This document shows, piece after piece, positions 55,423-64,000 of a stretch of 64,000 nucleotides of DNA. Every line of letters begins with the position of its first letter. The first letter of the stretch is position 1. Below the pieces are notes generated by a model. The model was not told the DNA's origin. It made no database searches and saw only the letters and a program-made list of their open reading frames with translations. Position numbers and translations under genes: made by a program. The stretch comes from Faecalibacterium sp. I4-3-84 (GTDB lineage: Bacteria; Bacillota; Clostridia; Oscillospirales; Ruminococcaceae): positions 124,001-188,000 of the forward strand of contig NZ_CP094466.1 in NCBI RefSeq assembly GCF_023347255.1. Reading direction: 5' to 3'.

Positions 55423-58371
55423 ATGGCAGACGAAAAGCACGAATCCAAACGCAGCTGCTATTCCCGGCACAAGTGGCTGCTTGCCGCCGCTGCCATCCTT
55501 CTTTTGGTCTTTCTGGCAGCCGGTTTCAGCGTCCGGTACATCTCGTTTGTGTCGCAGACCATCTATCAGGAAAGCACCTCGCATCTGGAAGAGGTACTGT
55601 ATAAATCCAATAGTATGCTGAAAGAGATGGTGCGCAAAAACCTGACCTATCTGCATCTGTACAACGGCTTTCTGAAAAGCACCTCGAATGAGGATGAAAT
55701 TCAGGCATATATCGAGGAAGCACAGCAGGCAACCGGATTTGTTGACTTCTACTTTCTTTCCTATGACGGCAACTACACGACCGTGACCGGGGAAACCGGC
55801 TACCTTGGCCTGCAGACCAATCTGGACGAAAAGCTCTCCGATGGCGAGGATATCGTCGTGAATACGGCGCTGCCCGGCAAAGCCCCGATGCTTGCGTTCA
55901 TCTGCCCCGAAACGCAGGGCAGCTACCGGGGCTTTGCCTACGATGCTGTTGCCATCACCTATTATAATGATGCTGTGCTGCGATTGCTGGACAACTCTGC
56001 TTTTCAGGGCAATGCCAGCAACTATGTGATCTACCCGGATGGGCGGGTGGTCATCGACAATTCCGTAAACCGCAAGGAAATCATTTACAACTTCATTGCG
56101 ATGCTGCGCGACCATTCCGACCTTTCTGAGGAACAGATTCTTGCCCTTTCGGATGATTTTGCGCAGGGCCGCAGCGGAAACCTGAGGGTCAAACTTGGCG
56201 ACATCAGTTATTATCTGGTCTACGAGAATACCGCGGTCCAGAACTGGACGATGGTGGGGCTTGTGCCGGTCAGCATCGTCAATGCCAGTCTGGATAAGCT
56301 GTGGTTCCACACGGTGCAGATCGTGGCGAGCATCGCCTTTGGCCTTGCTGTGCTGATCATCCTGCTGATCCTGCGCAGAAGCCATACGACCCTGCGCCGG
56401 AAGGACACTGAGATCCTGTACCGGGATGAGCTGTTCCAAAAGCTTTCGCTGAACGTGGACGACGTTTTCCTGATGCTGGACGCAAAAACCTCCAAGGTGG
56501 ATTATGTCAGCCCCAACGTCGAACGGCTGCTGGGCATCCCGTGGAAAGAAGTGCGGCAGGATGTCCATGTTCTGGCGAACCTGCACCCGAAAGACGACCC
56601 GGACCGTGACAAGAACTTTCTGGAGAGGCTTCACCGCGGGGAACAGCGCGAGTGGGATGCGGCGTATATGCATCAGGAGACAAAAGAGCTGCGCTGGTTC
56701 CACATCGTTGCCATGGGCAGCGATGTGGCAGGCAGGACAAAATATATCCTTGTCATGTCCGACCGCACCGCCGACAAACAGATAAACCAGGCGCTTTCGG
56801 ATGCCGTTGCAGCTGCCGAAACGGCCAACCGCGCCAAGAGCACCTTCCTTTCCAATATGTCCCACGACATCCGCACCCCCATGAACGCCATCATCGGCTT
56901 TACCACGCTGGCACTCAGCAACATTGACGATAAAGACCGGGTGAAGGATTATCTTGCCAAGACCCTCGCTTCCAGCAATCATCTGCTTTCCCTCATCAAC
57001 GATGTGCTGGATATGAGCCGTATCGAAAGCGGAAAGATCCATCTGGAAGAAGTGGAAGTCAACCTTTCGGATGTGCTGCACGACCTGAAAACCATCGTCA
57101 GCGGGCAGATCTACGCAAAGCAGCTGGAGCTTTATATGGATGCCATGGATGTGACCGATGAGGACGTCTACTGCGATAAGACCCGGCTGAATCAGGTACT
57201 GCTGAACCTGCTGTCCAACGCCATCAAGTTCACCCCGGCGGGCGGCACGGTCTCGGTGCGGGTGCGGCAGCTTGCCGGAGCGGTGCGCGGCTGCGGGCAG
57301 TACGAGTTCCGCGTCAAGGACAACGGCATCGGCATGAGCCAGGAGTTCGCCAAAAAGATCTTTGAGCCGTTTGAGCGGGAGCGCACCTCCACGGTAAGCC
57401 GGATCCAGGGCACCGGCCTTGGCATGGCTATTACCAAAAACATCGTGGATATGATGGGCGGCACCATCGAGGTGCAGACGGCGCAGGGCAAGGGCAGCGA
57501 GTTTATCATTCGTGTGCCGATGCGTGCGCAGGCCGAGCACCGTCCGGTGGAAAAGATCACCGAACTGGAAGGCCTGAAGGCACTGGTGGTTGATGACGAT
57601 TTCAACACCTGCGACAGCGTGACAAAGATGCTGGTCAAGGTGGGAATGCGTGCCGAGTGGACCCTTTCCGGCAAGGAAGCGGTGCTGCGTGCACGGCAGT
57701 CCATCGAGATGAGCGATGCTTACCATGCCTATATCATCGACTGGCGCTTGCCGGACATGAACGGCATCGAGGTCACCCGCCAGATCCGCAGCCTGAACGA
57801 TGATACGCCCATCATTATCCTGACCGCCTACGACTGGTCCGACATTGAGGTGGAGGCAAAGGCTGCCGGTGTGACCGCCTTCTGCTCCAAGCCCATGTTC
57901 ATATCCGACCTGCGCGAGACCCTGATGAACGCCATCGGACAGACACAGACGGATGCGGCGCAGGAGCTTCTGCCGGAAAAGAACACCAACTTCAAGGGCA
58001 GGCACATCCTGCTGGTAGAGGACAACGAGCTGAACCGTGAGATCGCGCAGGAGATCCTGTGCGAGTACGGCTTCCGGGTCGATACGGCGGAAAACGGTGC
58101 CGTGGCGGTGGAAAAGGTAAGCACTGCCGCACCGGGCAGCTATGATCTGGTGCTGATGGATGTGCAGATGCCGGTGATGGACGGCTATACCGCCACCCGG
58201 CAGATCCGCGCACTGGATGACCCTGCACTGGCAAAGATCCCGATCCTTGCCATGACTGCCAACGCATTCGATGAAGACCGCCGCAATGCCTTGGAAAGCG
58301 GCATGACCGGCTTTTTGTCCAAACCCATCGTGATCGGCGACCTTGTGCAGGAGCTGCGCAAAATTTTGTAA
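55423..58371 (+). CDS. Hybrid sensor histidine kinase (PAS, HisKA, HATPase, REC, REC)
   Basis: 982-aa membrane protein. TM1 about 18-38, a 250-aa extracellular sensor (Cache-like by size and position), TM2 about 297-318, PAS about 335-450, HisKA with H481 ([12 protein letters not shown]), HATPase (N599, [15 protein letters not shown]), REC1 with D773 and REC2 with D913. No Hpt domain, so phosphate must pass to a separate protein. The ATG at 55423 follows GAGGTGAG. It is paired with the binding lipoprotein upstream, which could present ligand to the extracellular domain, as in LuxP-LuxQ (inference). Confidence 0.9.
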   Translation: MADEKHESKRSCYSRHKWLLAAAAILLLVFLAAGFSVRYISFVSQTIYQESTSHLEEVLYKSNSMLKEMVRKNLTYLHLYNGFLKSTSNEDEIQAYIEEAQQATGFVDFYFLSYDGNYTTVTGETGYLGLQTNLDEKLSDGEDIVVNTALPGKAPMLAFICPETQGSYRGFAYDAVAITYYNDAVLRLLDNSAFQGNASNYVIYPDGRVVIDNSVNRKEIIYNFIAMLRDHSDLSEEQILALSDDFAQGRSGNLRVKLGDISYYLVYENTAVQNWTMVGLVPVSIVNASLDKLWFHTVQIVASIAFGLAVLIILLILRRSHTTLRRKDTEILYRDELFQKLSLNVDDVFLMLDAKTSKVDYVSPNVERLLGIPWKEVRQDVHVLANLHPKDDPDRDKNFLERLHRGEQREWDAAYMHQETKELRWFHIVAMGSDVAGRTKYILVMSDRTADKQINQALSDAVAAAETANRAKSTFLSNMSHDIRTPMNAIIGFTTLALSNIDDKDRVKDYLAKTLASSNHLLSLINDVLDMSRIESGKIHLEEVEVNLSDVLHDLKTIVSGQIYAKQLELYMDAMDVTDEDVYCDKTRLNQVLLNLLSNAIKFTPAGGTVSVRVRQLAGAVRGCGQYEFRVKDNGIGMSQEFAKKIFEPFERERTSTVSRIQGTGLGMAITKNIVDMMGGTIEVQTAQGKGSEFIIRVPMRAQAEHRPVEKITELEGLKALVVDDDFNTCDSVTKMLVKVGMRAEWTLSGKEAVLRARQSIEMSDAYHAYIIDWRLPDMNGIEVTRQIRSLNDDTPIIILTAYDWSDIEVEAKAAGVTAFCSKPMFISDLRETLMNAIGQTQTDAAQELLPEKNTNFKGRHILLVEDNELNREIAQEILCEYGFRVDTAENGAVAVEKVSTAAPGSYDLVLMDVQMPVMDGYTATRQIRALDDPALAKIPILAMTANAFDEDRRNALESGMTGFLSKPIVIGDLVQELRKIL

Positions 58372-58400
58372 CAAGCCGCCTGTCAGGCATAAAAAAAAAT

Positions 58401-58466
58401 AAAGCACCCGCAGCAATTTGCTCACCGGAGATTCAAAACCTCTGTGGCGTTTGCTGTGGGTGCTTT
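58401..58466. terminator. Bidirectional terminator between the two hybrid-kinase genes
   Basis: AAAGCACCCGCAGCAA (58401-58416) pairs, with one mismatch, with TTGCTGTGGGTGCTTT (58451-58466). A nine-base A run precedes it (T run on the minus strand) and TTTTGCTTTT follows on the plus strand, so it can stop both convergent transcripts. Confidence 0.8.
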
Positions 58467-58482
58467 TGCTTTTGGGTGCTGT

Positions 58483-61059
58483 TTATTTCAGTACATCTGC
58501 AAGGACCTGCAGCAGGTGCGGAATATCCAGCGGCTTTGCAATATGGCCGTTCATACCGGCCTGCAGTGCGTTCTGACGGTCTTCCTCAAAGGCATTTGCC
58601 GTCATTGCAAAGATGGGGATGCCAGCCTTTGCGGCATCCGGCAGCGCACGAATCTGCCGCGTTGCCTCGTAGCCGTCCATGTTGGGCATCTGGATGTCCA
58701 TGAGGATCAGGTCATACTGTCCGTCTGCCGCCTGCTTCATCTTCCGGACGGCGATCTCGCCATCCTCGGCAGATTCCACCTCAAAGCCCGCTTCCTTCAG
58801 GATCTCCACTGCGATCTCACGGTTCAGCTCGTTGTCCTCCACCAGCAGGATCTTTTTCCCTTTGAAGGCCTCCGCGTTCCGCTGCACCGGCCTGCAGTCA
58901 GGCTCTGCACCGAACGGCTCTGCCAGCACTCTGCGCAGCTCCGAGAGGAACAGCGGCTTTTCGCAGAAGGCGGTAACACCGGCAGCGCGAGCTTCCTCTT
59001 CAATATCGGCCCAGTCGTAGGCGGTCAGGATGATGATGGGGCAGCTTTTCCCAATCACCTTGCGGATCTGCCGCACGATCTCGATGCCGTTCATATCGGG
59101 GATCAGCCAGTCGATGATGTAAACGCTGAATTCATCCCCCTGCTCCATGGCATACCGGGTGCGGATCACCGCTTCCCTGCCGGAGATCGTCCACTCCGGC
59201 CGCATCCCGATCTTGGACAGCATGGTGCTGACGCTCAGGCAGGTGTCGGTATCGTCGTCCGCCACCAGTGCCCGCAGCCCTTCCAGCTGCGGGAGCTGCC
59301 TGAGCTCCACCTTTTGTCCGCTGAGCGCAAAGCAGAGATTCACGATGAACTCGCTGCCCTTGCCTGGCTCGCTCTCAATGGCGATGGTGCCGCCCATCAG
59401 GTCCACAATGTTCTTGGTGATGGACATGCCGAGGCCGGTGCCCTGAATGCCGCTGACGGTGGAGTTTTCCTCACGGGTGAACTCCTCAAAGATGTGCTTC
59501 TGGAATTCCTCGCTCATGCCGATGCCGTTGTCCTTGATGCGGAACTCATAGCAGGCCCGGCCCGCAGGCGCACCGTTTTTCTCAGCAATGCGAATGCTGA
59601 TCATGCCGCCTGTGGGAGTGAACTTGATGGCATTGGACAAAATGTTCAGCAGGATCTGGTTCAGCCGCAGCGGGTCGGTGATGATATCCTCGTTCTCCAC
59701 ATCCATGGTATCAATAAAAAGCGACAGCCGCTTTGCCGAAACATTGGGCTGAATGATGGAGCGCACATCGTGGACGAGGTCCGGCAGATGCACCGCTTTT
59801 TCCTCGATCTTTACCTTTCCGCTCTCGATGCGGCTCATATCCAGCACATCATTGATGAGGGAAAGCAGATGCTGGCTGGAGGTGGAGATCTTTTTGAGGT
59901 AGTCCAGCACCTGTTCCCTATTGTCGATATGGGTCGCAGCCAGCGAGGTGAAGCCGATGATGGCGTTCATGGGGGTGCGGATATCGTGGCTCATATTGAA
60001 CAGGAACTCCCGTTTGGCGCGGTTTGCCGCCCCCTCGTGCTGAAGCGCGATCTCCAGCTTGCGGTTCTGTTCCTCCAGCTGGGTCTGGTACTTCCTCTCC
60101 TGCTCTTTTTTCTGCAGCTCCATCTCCTGCACGGAGCGGCGGCGCAGCAGCTGAAGGATCATTACAAGCAGGATGTAGCCGACCAGAACCGTCAGGATCA
60201 GCAAAAGCGACTCCCGGAAGATTATTTTTTCATCCGTGTACGCATAGAGATCGAAGGATCTGCCATGGCAGAACATCCCGAAATAGCAGCCGGAGCCGTT
60301 CCAGTCCCGGGTATGGGTCAGCTTCTCTGCGGCCCCGGCTTTGCGAATTCCCTGCGCCAGCGGACTGCCTGCAACATCCTGCCCAATCAGCTCCGGGCGG
60401 TTTGCGGCAACGACCTGATTGTTCTGCACGATGAACAGCGTGCCGCTGGTTTCTGCCGGGTAGCCATCCAGTATGCTCTGGATGGACAGCGCCGTTTCCT
60501 CCACAAATTCCGCCGGGGTGTACCGGTAGGCAAGCAGGAGCAGCTCTGTGCTTTCTGCCCGGTGCGCCGCAACATCCACAGCAGAGCCATCTTCCAGCAG
60601 GACGCGCTTCACATAGGTCTTTCGCGGGTAAGATAAAACGTCCAGAACAGCGTCATTTTTCAGCCGGTCGCCAAACCGGTCATAGCCGATGCCGTTGGTC
60701 GTGGACTCGCACCGGAGCGTGCCATCCGGTCCCAGAACCGAAACGCCGGTGAGCCAGAGCTTTTCTGCCTGCCTGTTCAGGCACTGTGGGTCGGAGAGAT
60801 CGAGGGCAGTGTCCTCTGCCAGCTGATGGACTGCGACCGCCGTGCGGCGGAGTGCCTTTGCCGTGATGGTATCGTTGTGCTTTTCAAAGCTGGTGGACTG
60901 GGATTTGACAAACTCAAGGGTCTGGCAAAAGCGTTCCTCTGCTGTGCGCATTGCCCGCCAGCTGGAGAAAAAAGCAACACCGGCCATCAAGAGCACGCCG
61001 ATGATCAGATAGGCTGTCCATATCCTTTTATCCGGGGTGGTTCTGTTTTTACGCGCCAA
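58483..61059 (-). CDS. Hybrid sensor histidine kinase (HisKA, HATPase, REC, REC)
   Basis: 858-aa paralogue of the convergent kinase, but without PAS. TM1 about 14-33, extracellular domain of about 250 aa, TM2 about 285-305, a coiled coil ([20 protein letters not shown]), HisKA with H358, HATPase, REC1 with D650 and REC2 with D788; no Hpt. The TTG at 61059 is chosen since GGAGG lies 9 nt upstream and it overlaps the binding-protein end by 11 nt; ATG further inside would remove TM1. Last gene of a leftward operon with the family 3 binding lipoprotein and the cyclic-di-GMP protein. Confidence 0.88.
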   Translation of the reverse strand: MARKNRTTPDKRIWTAYLIIGVLLMAGVAFFSSWRAMRTAEERFCQTLEFVKSQSTSFEKHNDTITAKALRRTAVAVHQLAEDTALDLSDPQCLNRQAEKLWLTGVSVLGPDGTLRCESTTNGIGYDRFGDRLKNDAVLDVLSYPRKTYVKRVLLEDGSAVDVAAHRAESTELLLLAYRYTPAEFVEETALSIQSILDGYPAETSGTLFIVQNNQVVAANRPELIGQDVAGSPLAQGIRKAGAAEKLTHTRDWNGSGCYFGMFCHGRSFDLYAYTDEKIIFRESLLLILTVLVGYILLVMILQLLRRRSVQEMELQKKEQERKYQTQLEEQNRKLEIALQHEGAANRAKREFLFNMSHDIRTPMNAIIGFTSLAATHIDNREQVLDYLKKISTSSQHLLSLINDVLDMSRIESGKVKIEEKAVHLPDLVHDVRSIIQPNVSAKRLSLFIDTMDVENEDIITDPLRLNQILLNILSNAIKFTPTGGMISIRIAEKNGAPAGRACYEFRIKDNGIGMSEEFQKHIFEEFTREENSTVSGIQGTGLGMSITKNIVDLMGGTIAIESEPGKGSEFIVNLCFALSGQKVELRQLPQLEGLRALVADDDTDTCLSVSTMLSKIGMRPEWTISGREAVIRTRYAMEQGDEFSVYIIDWLIPDMNGIEIVRQIRKVIGKSCPIIILTAYDWADIEEEARAAGVTAFCEKPLFLSELRRVLAEPFGAEPDCRPVQRNAEAFKGKKILLVEDNELNREIAVEILKEAGFEVESAEDGEIAVRKMKQAADGQYDLILMDIQMPNMDGYEATRQIRALPDAAKAGIPIFAMTANAFEEDRQNALQAGMNGHIAKPLDIPHLLQVLADVLK

Positions 61060-61876
61060 CGGTGTCCACCTCCAGATACTGCGAAGCATTTTCAAGGTAT
61101 CGGCCAACGATCCGCTCCAGCGTGCCATCCGCGCGCATCTGCGCAAGGGTATCGGTCAGCTGGCTGTCCAGCCCGCGGGTGTCGTTCTTGGCAAAGGCGA
61201 CGCCCAGCCCGGTGACCAGCAGCGGTTCCTCCAAAATGCGGAACTCCACATCATTGTCCTTCATGTATTGCAGGATGGCCATCTCATGGGCGGCGATGGC
61301 ATCCACATAGCCGCAGGCCAGCATTGCATACTGCACGCTGCGGTTTTCGATGCTGAGCACCTCCACCGTCTGCGGGATGCGCGGGTCGGAGCCGCTGAGA
61401 AAGATCTCCTCCGGCTTGCCGGTGCTCTGCACGGCGATGGTCTTGCCGGTAAGGTCGCTGAGGAATCGGATGCTGCTGTCGGCATCCACCGCAACCACCT
61501 GACGGCTCACCATGTAAGGCCCCGCCCAGCGGTATACCTCTTCGCGTCCATCCATGGAAAAGCAGCCCCAGATGCAGTCGATGGCGCCGCTTTCCACAAG
61601 ATTTGTTTTTTGTTCCCAATCGATCGTTTCAAACCGGGGAGCATACCCCATGCGGCGGAACGCCTCGGTGGCGATCTCCACATCGATCCCGGTGGGAACA
61701 CCGTCATTGTTCAGATAGATATAAGGTGGATAGGTGTCACTTCCCACAACGATTTGTGCAAGACCGCTGTCTTTCGCTTCCTTTTCTCCGCAGGAAGTCA
61801 GACTGCTTACGGCAGCAGCTGCCGCCAGCAGCGTGCATCCGTTCAGGAATGCACGGCGTGAGATTCTGTGTTTCAT
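61049..61876 (-). CDS. Family 3 solute-binding lipoprotein
   Basis: 275-aa amino-acid-type binding protein (SBP_bac_3). The signal [17 protein letters not shown] carries a twin-arginine-like SRRAFL motif and the lipobox LTSC (C29). The mature domain reads [37 protein letters not shown], and CIWGCFSM in the binding cleft. It binds small ligands outside the membrane; ligand unknown. It overlaps the hybrid-kinase start by 11 nt and no permease or ATPase is near, so it probably works as a sensor for that kinase. Confidence 0.87.
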   Translation of the reverse strand: MKHRISRRAFLNGCTLLAAAAAVSSLTSCGEKEAKDSGLAQIVVGSDTYPPYIYLNNDGVPTGIDVEIATEAFRRMGYAPRFETIDWEQKTNLVESGAIDCIWGCFSMDGREEVYRWAGPYMVSRQVVAVDADSSIRFLSDLTGKTIAVQSTGKPEEIFLSGSDPRIPQTVEVLSIENRSVQYAMLACGYVDAIAAHEMAILQYMKDNDVEFRILEEPLLVTGLGVAFAKNDTRGLDSQLTDTLAQMRADGTLERIVGRYLENASQYLEVDTVGA

Positions 61877-61915
61877 TCGGGCTTTTTATACTCCTGTTTT
61901 GATTGCATCCGCAGC

Positions 61916-63652
61916 TCAGTTGTGCTGCTGTAATTCTTCTTTCAGGGCAGCTTGGATATCCGTCAGGCATTGCAGCAGAAGCGGGTTGAATGCTCCGCAC
62001 TCACCGTTCAGGATCATCTGCACGGCTTTTTCGTGGGAGAAGGCTTTTTTATAGCAGCGTTCGCTGGTCAGCGCATCGTATACATCGGCCAGCGAAACCA
62101 GTTGTGCGCTGATGGGAATTTCATCGTCCTTCAGCCCATCCGGGTAGCCGCGCCCATCCCAGCGTTCGTGGTGCCAGCGGGCGATCTCGTAGGCGGTTTG
62201 CAGCAACGGCTGCTCGGCAAATTCATCCAGATCATGCAGCATCCCGGCTCCAAGCATACTGTGGGTCTTAATGATTTCAAATTCCTCCGGGGCCAGTTTT
62301 CCGGGTTTATTAAGAATTTTTTCGTCAATGCCAATTTTTCCGATGTCATGCAAGGCGGAGGCCAGCGGGATCATATCCTGCTGTTCCGCAGAGATCGAGT
62401 ACCTGTTGCTGACCCCCAATAGGCAGTGGAGCAGCATTTCTGTGATGATACGAATGTGCCGCACATGGGCACCGCTTTCGCCGTTGCGGAATTCTACGAT
62501 ATGGCTCAGTACACCCACCAGCATATCCGTATTATTCTCACGGGCGCGGATCTGGTCAGAGACCATCTGCACCAGCCGCCGCTGCTTGGCGTACAGCTTG
62601 ATGGTGTTGGTCACGCGGCGGTATACGATGCGTGCATCGAAGGGGCGGTTGACATAATCACTTGCGCCCAGTTCGTAGGACTTCCGAATTGCAGCGTCGG
62701 AGTCCTCGCTGGAGATCATAATGACTGGGGTATCCTCGATGGTGTGGTTGACATTCATGGCTTTCAGCACTTCAAAGCCGTTCATGACCGGCATATTGAT
62801 GTCCAGCAGCACCAGTGCAATGTTTCCGGCTTCTGCCTGCAATTTTTCCATGCATTCCTGCCCGTTTTCTGCTTCCAGAATATGGTAGCTATCTCCTAAG
62901 ATCTCTGCCAGTATCATGCGGTTCATTGCAGAGTCGTCCACAAGCAGGATCTGGGATTTTTCCTGCAAAAGCGTTTCCCGTGTGGTCAGGCTATGCCCCG
63001 GAACCTCCACCATGACGGCATTTTTGCGGCACTTTGCCTGATACATCAGCCAATCTGCACGACGAACGATGTTTTTCATAGGGTCGGCGAGGGACTGTAT
63101 CGTTCCGCCAATGCTCAGCGAGATGCGGAAATGCGAACAGCCGGGTACGGATGCCATCTGCACGGCAGTGCGGATCTGTTCCAGTTTGGTTTGCAGGAAG
63201 TCTCCCGGAATGCCGGGCAGGACCAATAGAAACTCATCCCCGCCGTAGCGGATGAGCAGGTCCGACTCCCGGATGCAGGACTGAATGGCGTTTGCTGCCG
63301 TTTTCAGTGCCATGTCCCCGGCGTAATGCCCATAGGTGTCGTTACAGATCTTGAAATTGTCCACATCCAGCAGTGCGACACCCGCCGGGCCGATGGTCTT
63401 GCGGACGACCTCTTCGTAATAGCGGCGGTTGTAAGCACCTGTCAGAGAATCCCGATAGAGTTCTTCTTTGAATGCCCGCTCCCGTGCAGCACGCTGCTTG
63501 GTGGTTTCGTCCATCAGTGTTTTCTGATTTTCGGTCAATTGTTTCAGCGTTTGCTCCGCTGCGGCAAGAGCGGCTTCCTGTTGATGAAGTTTTTCCAACA
63601 GCTGCTGCTCACGCGCTTTGTAATATTCCTCGATCTCGGAAAGTGTATTCAC
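61916..63652 (-). CDS. GGDEF-REC-HD-GYP cyclic-di-GMP turnover protein
   Basis: 578-aa cytoplasmic protein: coiled coil (about 5-65), GGDEF diguanylate cyclase (YGGDEF 136-141 with an inhibitory-site RESD at 128-131), receiver domain (D239/D240, phospho-acceptor D284) and HD-GYP phosphodiesterase (H435-D436 in HDIGKIGID, HHERWDGRGYP 494-504). It appears able both to make and to break cyclic di-GMP under control of phosphorylation. The receiver's conserved Lys is an Arg (R336 in VNRPF). GTG start with AGGAGAAG upstream. It lies 40 nt before the family 3 lipoprotein gene and may be the target of the kinases nearby (inference). Confidence 0.92.
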   Translation of the reverse strand: MNTLSEIEEYYKAREQQLLEKLHQQEAALAAAEQTLKQLTENQKTLMDETTKQRAARERAFKEELYRDSLTGAYNRRYYEEVVRKTIGPAGVALLDVDNFKICNDTYGHYAGDMALKTAANAIQSCIRESDLLIRYGGDEFLLVLPGIPGDFLQTKLEQIRTAVQMASVPGCSHFRISLSIGGTIQSLADPMKNIVRRADWLMYQAKCRKNAVMVEVPGHSLTTRETLLQEKSQILLVDDSAMNRMILAEILGDSYHILEAENGQECMEKLQAEAGNIALVLLDINMPVMNGFEVLKAMNVNHTIEDTPVIMISSEDSDAAIRKSYELGASDYVNRPFDARIVYRRVTNTIKLYAKQRRLVQMVSDQIRARENNTDMLVGVLSHIVEFRNGESGAHVRHIRIITEMLLHCLLGVSNRYSISAEQQDMIPLASALHDIGKIGIDEKILNKPGKLAPEEFEIIKTHSMLGAGMLHDLDEFAEQPLLQTAYEIARWHHERWDGRGYPDGLKDDEIPISAQLVSLADVYDALTSERCYKKAFSHEKAVQMILNGECGAFNPLLLQCLTDIQAALKEELQQHN

Positions 63653-63671
63653 GTTCTAATCTTCTCCTGCA

Positions 63672-64000
63672 TCATTTACATCGTTTGTGTGCTTCCTCTG
63701 CGGAAACGCGCTTGTCCATGCCGGCTTCCCTGCTCTTCTGCATATCCTCAAGGAAGGCATTGGCGGTCATGGCAAGGGTGGGAATGATCCTGCTCAGCGG
63801 GTCAACAATGTTCTTGGTGATGGCCATACCAAGGCCGGTGCCCTGCACCTTGTTGGTGCCGGAGCGCTCCTCGCGGGTAAAGGGGTCAAAAAGGGTCTTC
63901 TGGTAGGCCTCGCTCATGCCAATGCCGTCATCCTGCACCACAAAGCGGTATCGGGCGTAGTGCTCGTTTCGGGGCAGCTCGTCCACCTCAAACCGGATAT
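63672..64000 (-). pseudogene. Hybrid histidine kinase remnant with internal deletion, continues past edge
   Basis: The visible end codes for the HATPase part ([27 protein letters not shown]) joined in frame, at about 63800, to the tail of a receiver domain ([11 protein letters not shown]). Against the convergent kinase, residue 676 is joined to residue 934, so about 257 residues are missing: the end of HATPase, REC1 and most of REC2 with its phospho-acceptor. The C terminus (DKRVSAEEAHKRCK) is also unusual. The start lies beyond 64000. It may be a dead gene or a shortened kinase with altered function. It is 19 nt before the GGDEF gene. Confidence 0.75.

Noticed and set aside
55399-58425. Open frame of about 1,000 codons on the minus strand
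   Set aside because: Exact antisense of the first hybrid kinase, with no motif or ribosome site.
58444-60636. Open frame of 730 codons on the plus strand
   Set aside because: Antisense shadow of the second hybrid kinase; its sequence mirrors the shadow of the first.

Overview
The window looks like one piece of a Gram-positive Clostridia chromosome of fairly high GC. It most resembles a gut Oscillospiraceae/Ruminococcaceae member such as Faecalibacterium. That placement is an inference from gene content, gene order, typical Firmicutes ribosome binding sites, sigma-A promoters and frequent TTG/GTG starts; no rRNA is present to confirm it.

Left part (1-13.2 kb): a leftward cell-wall/regulation operon, hprK-murB-rapZ-whiA-dnaE (dnaE runs off the edge), starts from a clear sigma-A promoter. 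Divergent from it is a rightward phosphate block: a Na/Pi cotransporter with a PhoU-like tail, an OmpR/PhoB response regulator and a PhoR-like kinase, joined by 4-base overlaps and preceded by a cluster of Pho-box-like TTTACA repeats. Facing it is a leftward gerA-type germinant-receptor operon (A, B, C), and divergent from that a YetF (DUF421)-DUF4363 pair.

Middle part (13.2-51.6 kb): almost entirely leftward housekeeping genes in short operons. These are nrdR; secDF; an aspartate aminotransferase; tig-clpP-clpX; a metallophosphoesterase and thrC; rplS, lepB, rbgA, rnhB and yraN; a radical-SAM/DUF2344 pair; an M23-M50 peptidase pair resembling SpoIVFA/SpoIVFB; ppk and a comEA-like gene; lspA-rluD-HAD; the division block sepF-ylmH-divIVA-ileS; a HlyD-like gene, miaA, mutL and mutS; ylbF and miaB; a Fur-family regulator; and rarA. 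Several good promoters and rho-independent terminators separate the units.

Right part (51.7-64 kb): rightward nth and a small GlsB-type membrane protein, then tRNA-Thr(CGT) with its own promoter and terminator. After it comes about 0.5 kb of AT-rich DNA without a gene, then a sensory island. The island has a lipoprotein joining a solute-binding domain to a 5'-nucleotidase-C-like domain, followed by a hybrid histidine kinase. Convergent to these are a hybrid-kinase remnant, a GGDEF-REC-HD-GYP cyclic-di-GMP protein, a family 3 solute-binding lipoprotein and a second hybrid kinase. No ABC permease or ATPase accompanies either binding protein, so they are more likely ligand sensors feeding the kinases than transport parts. 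This island is the best candidate here for a poorly described system.
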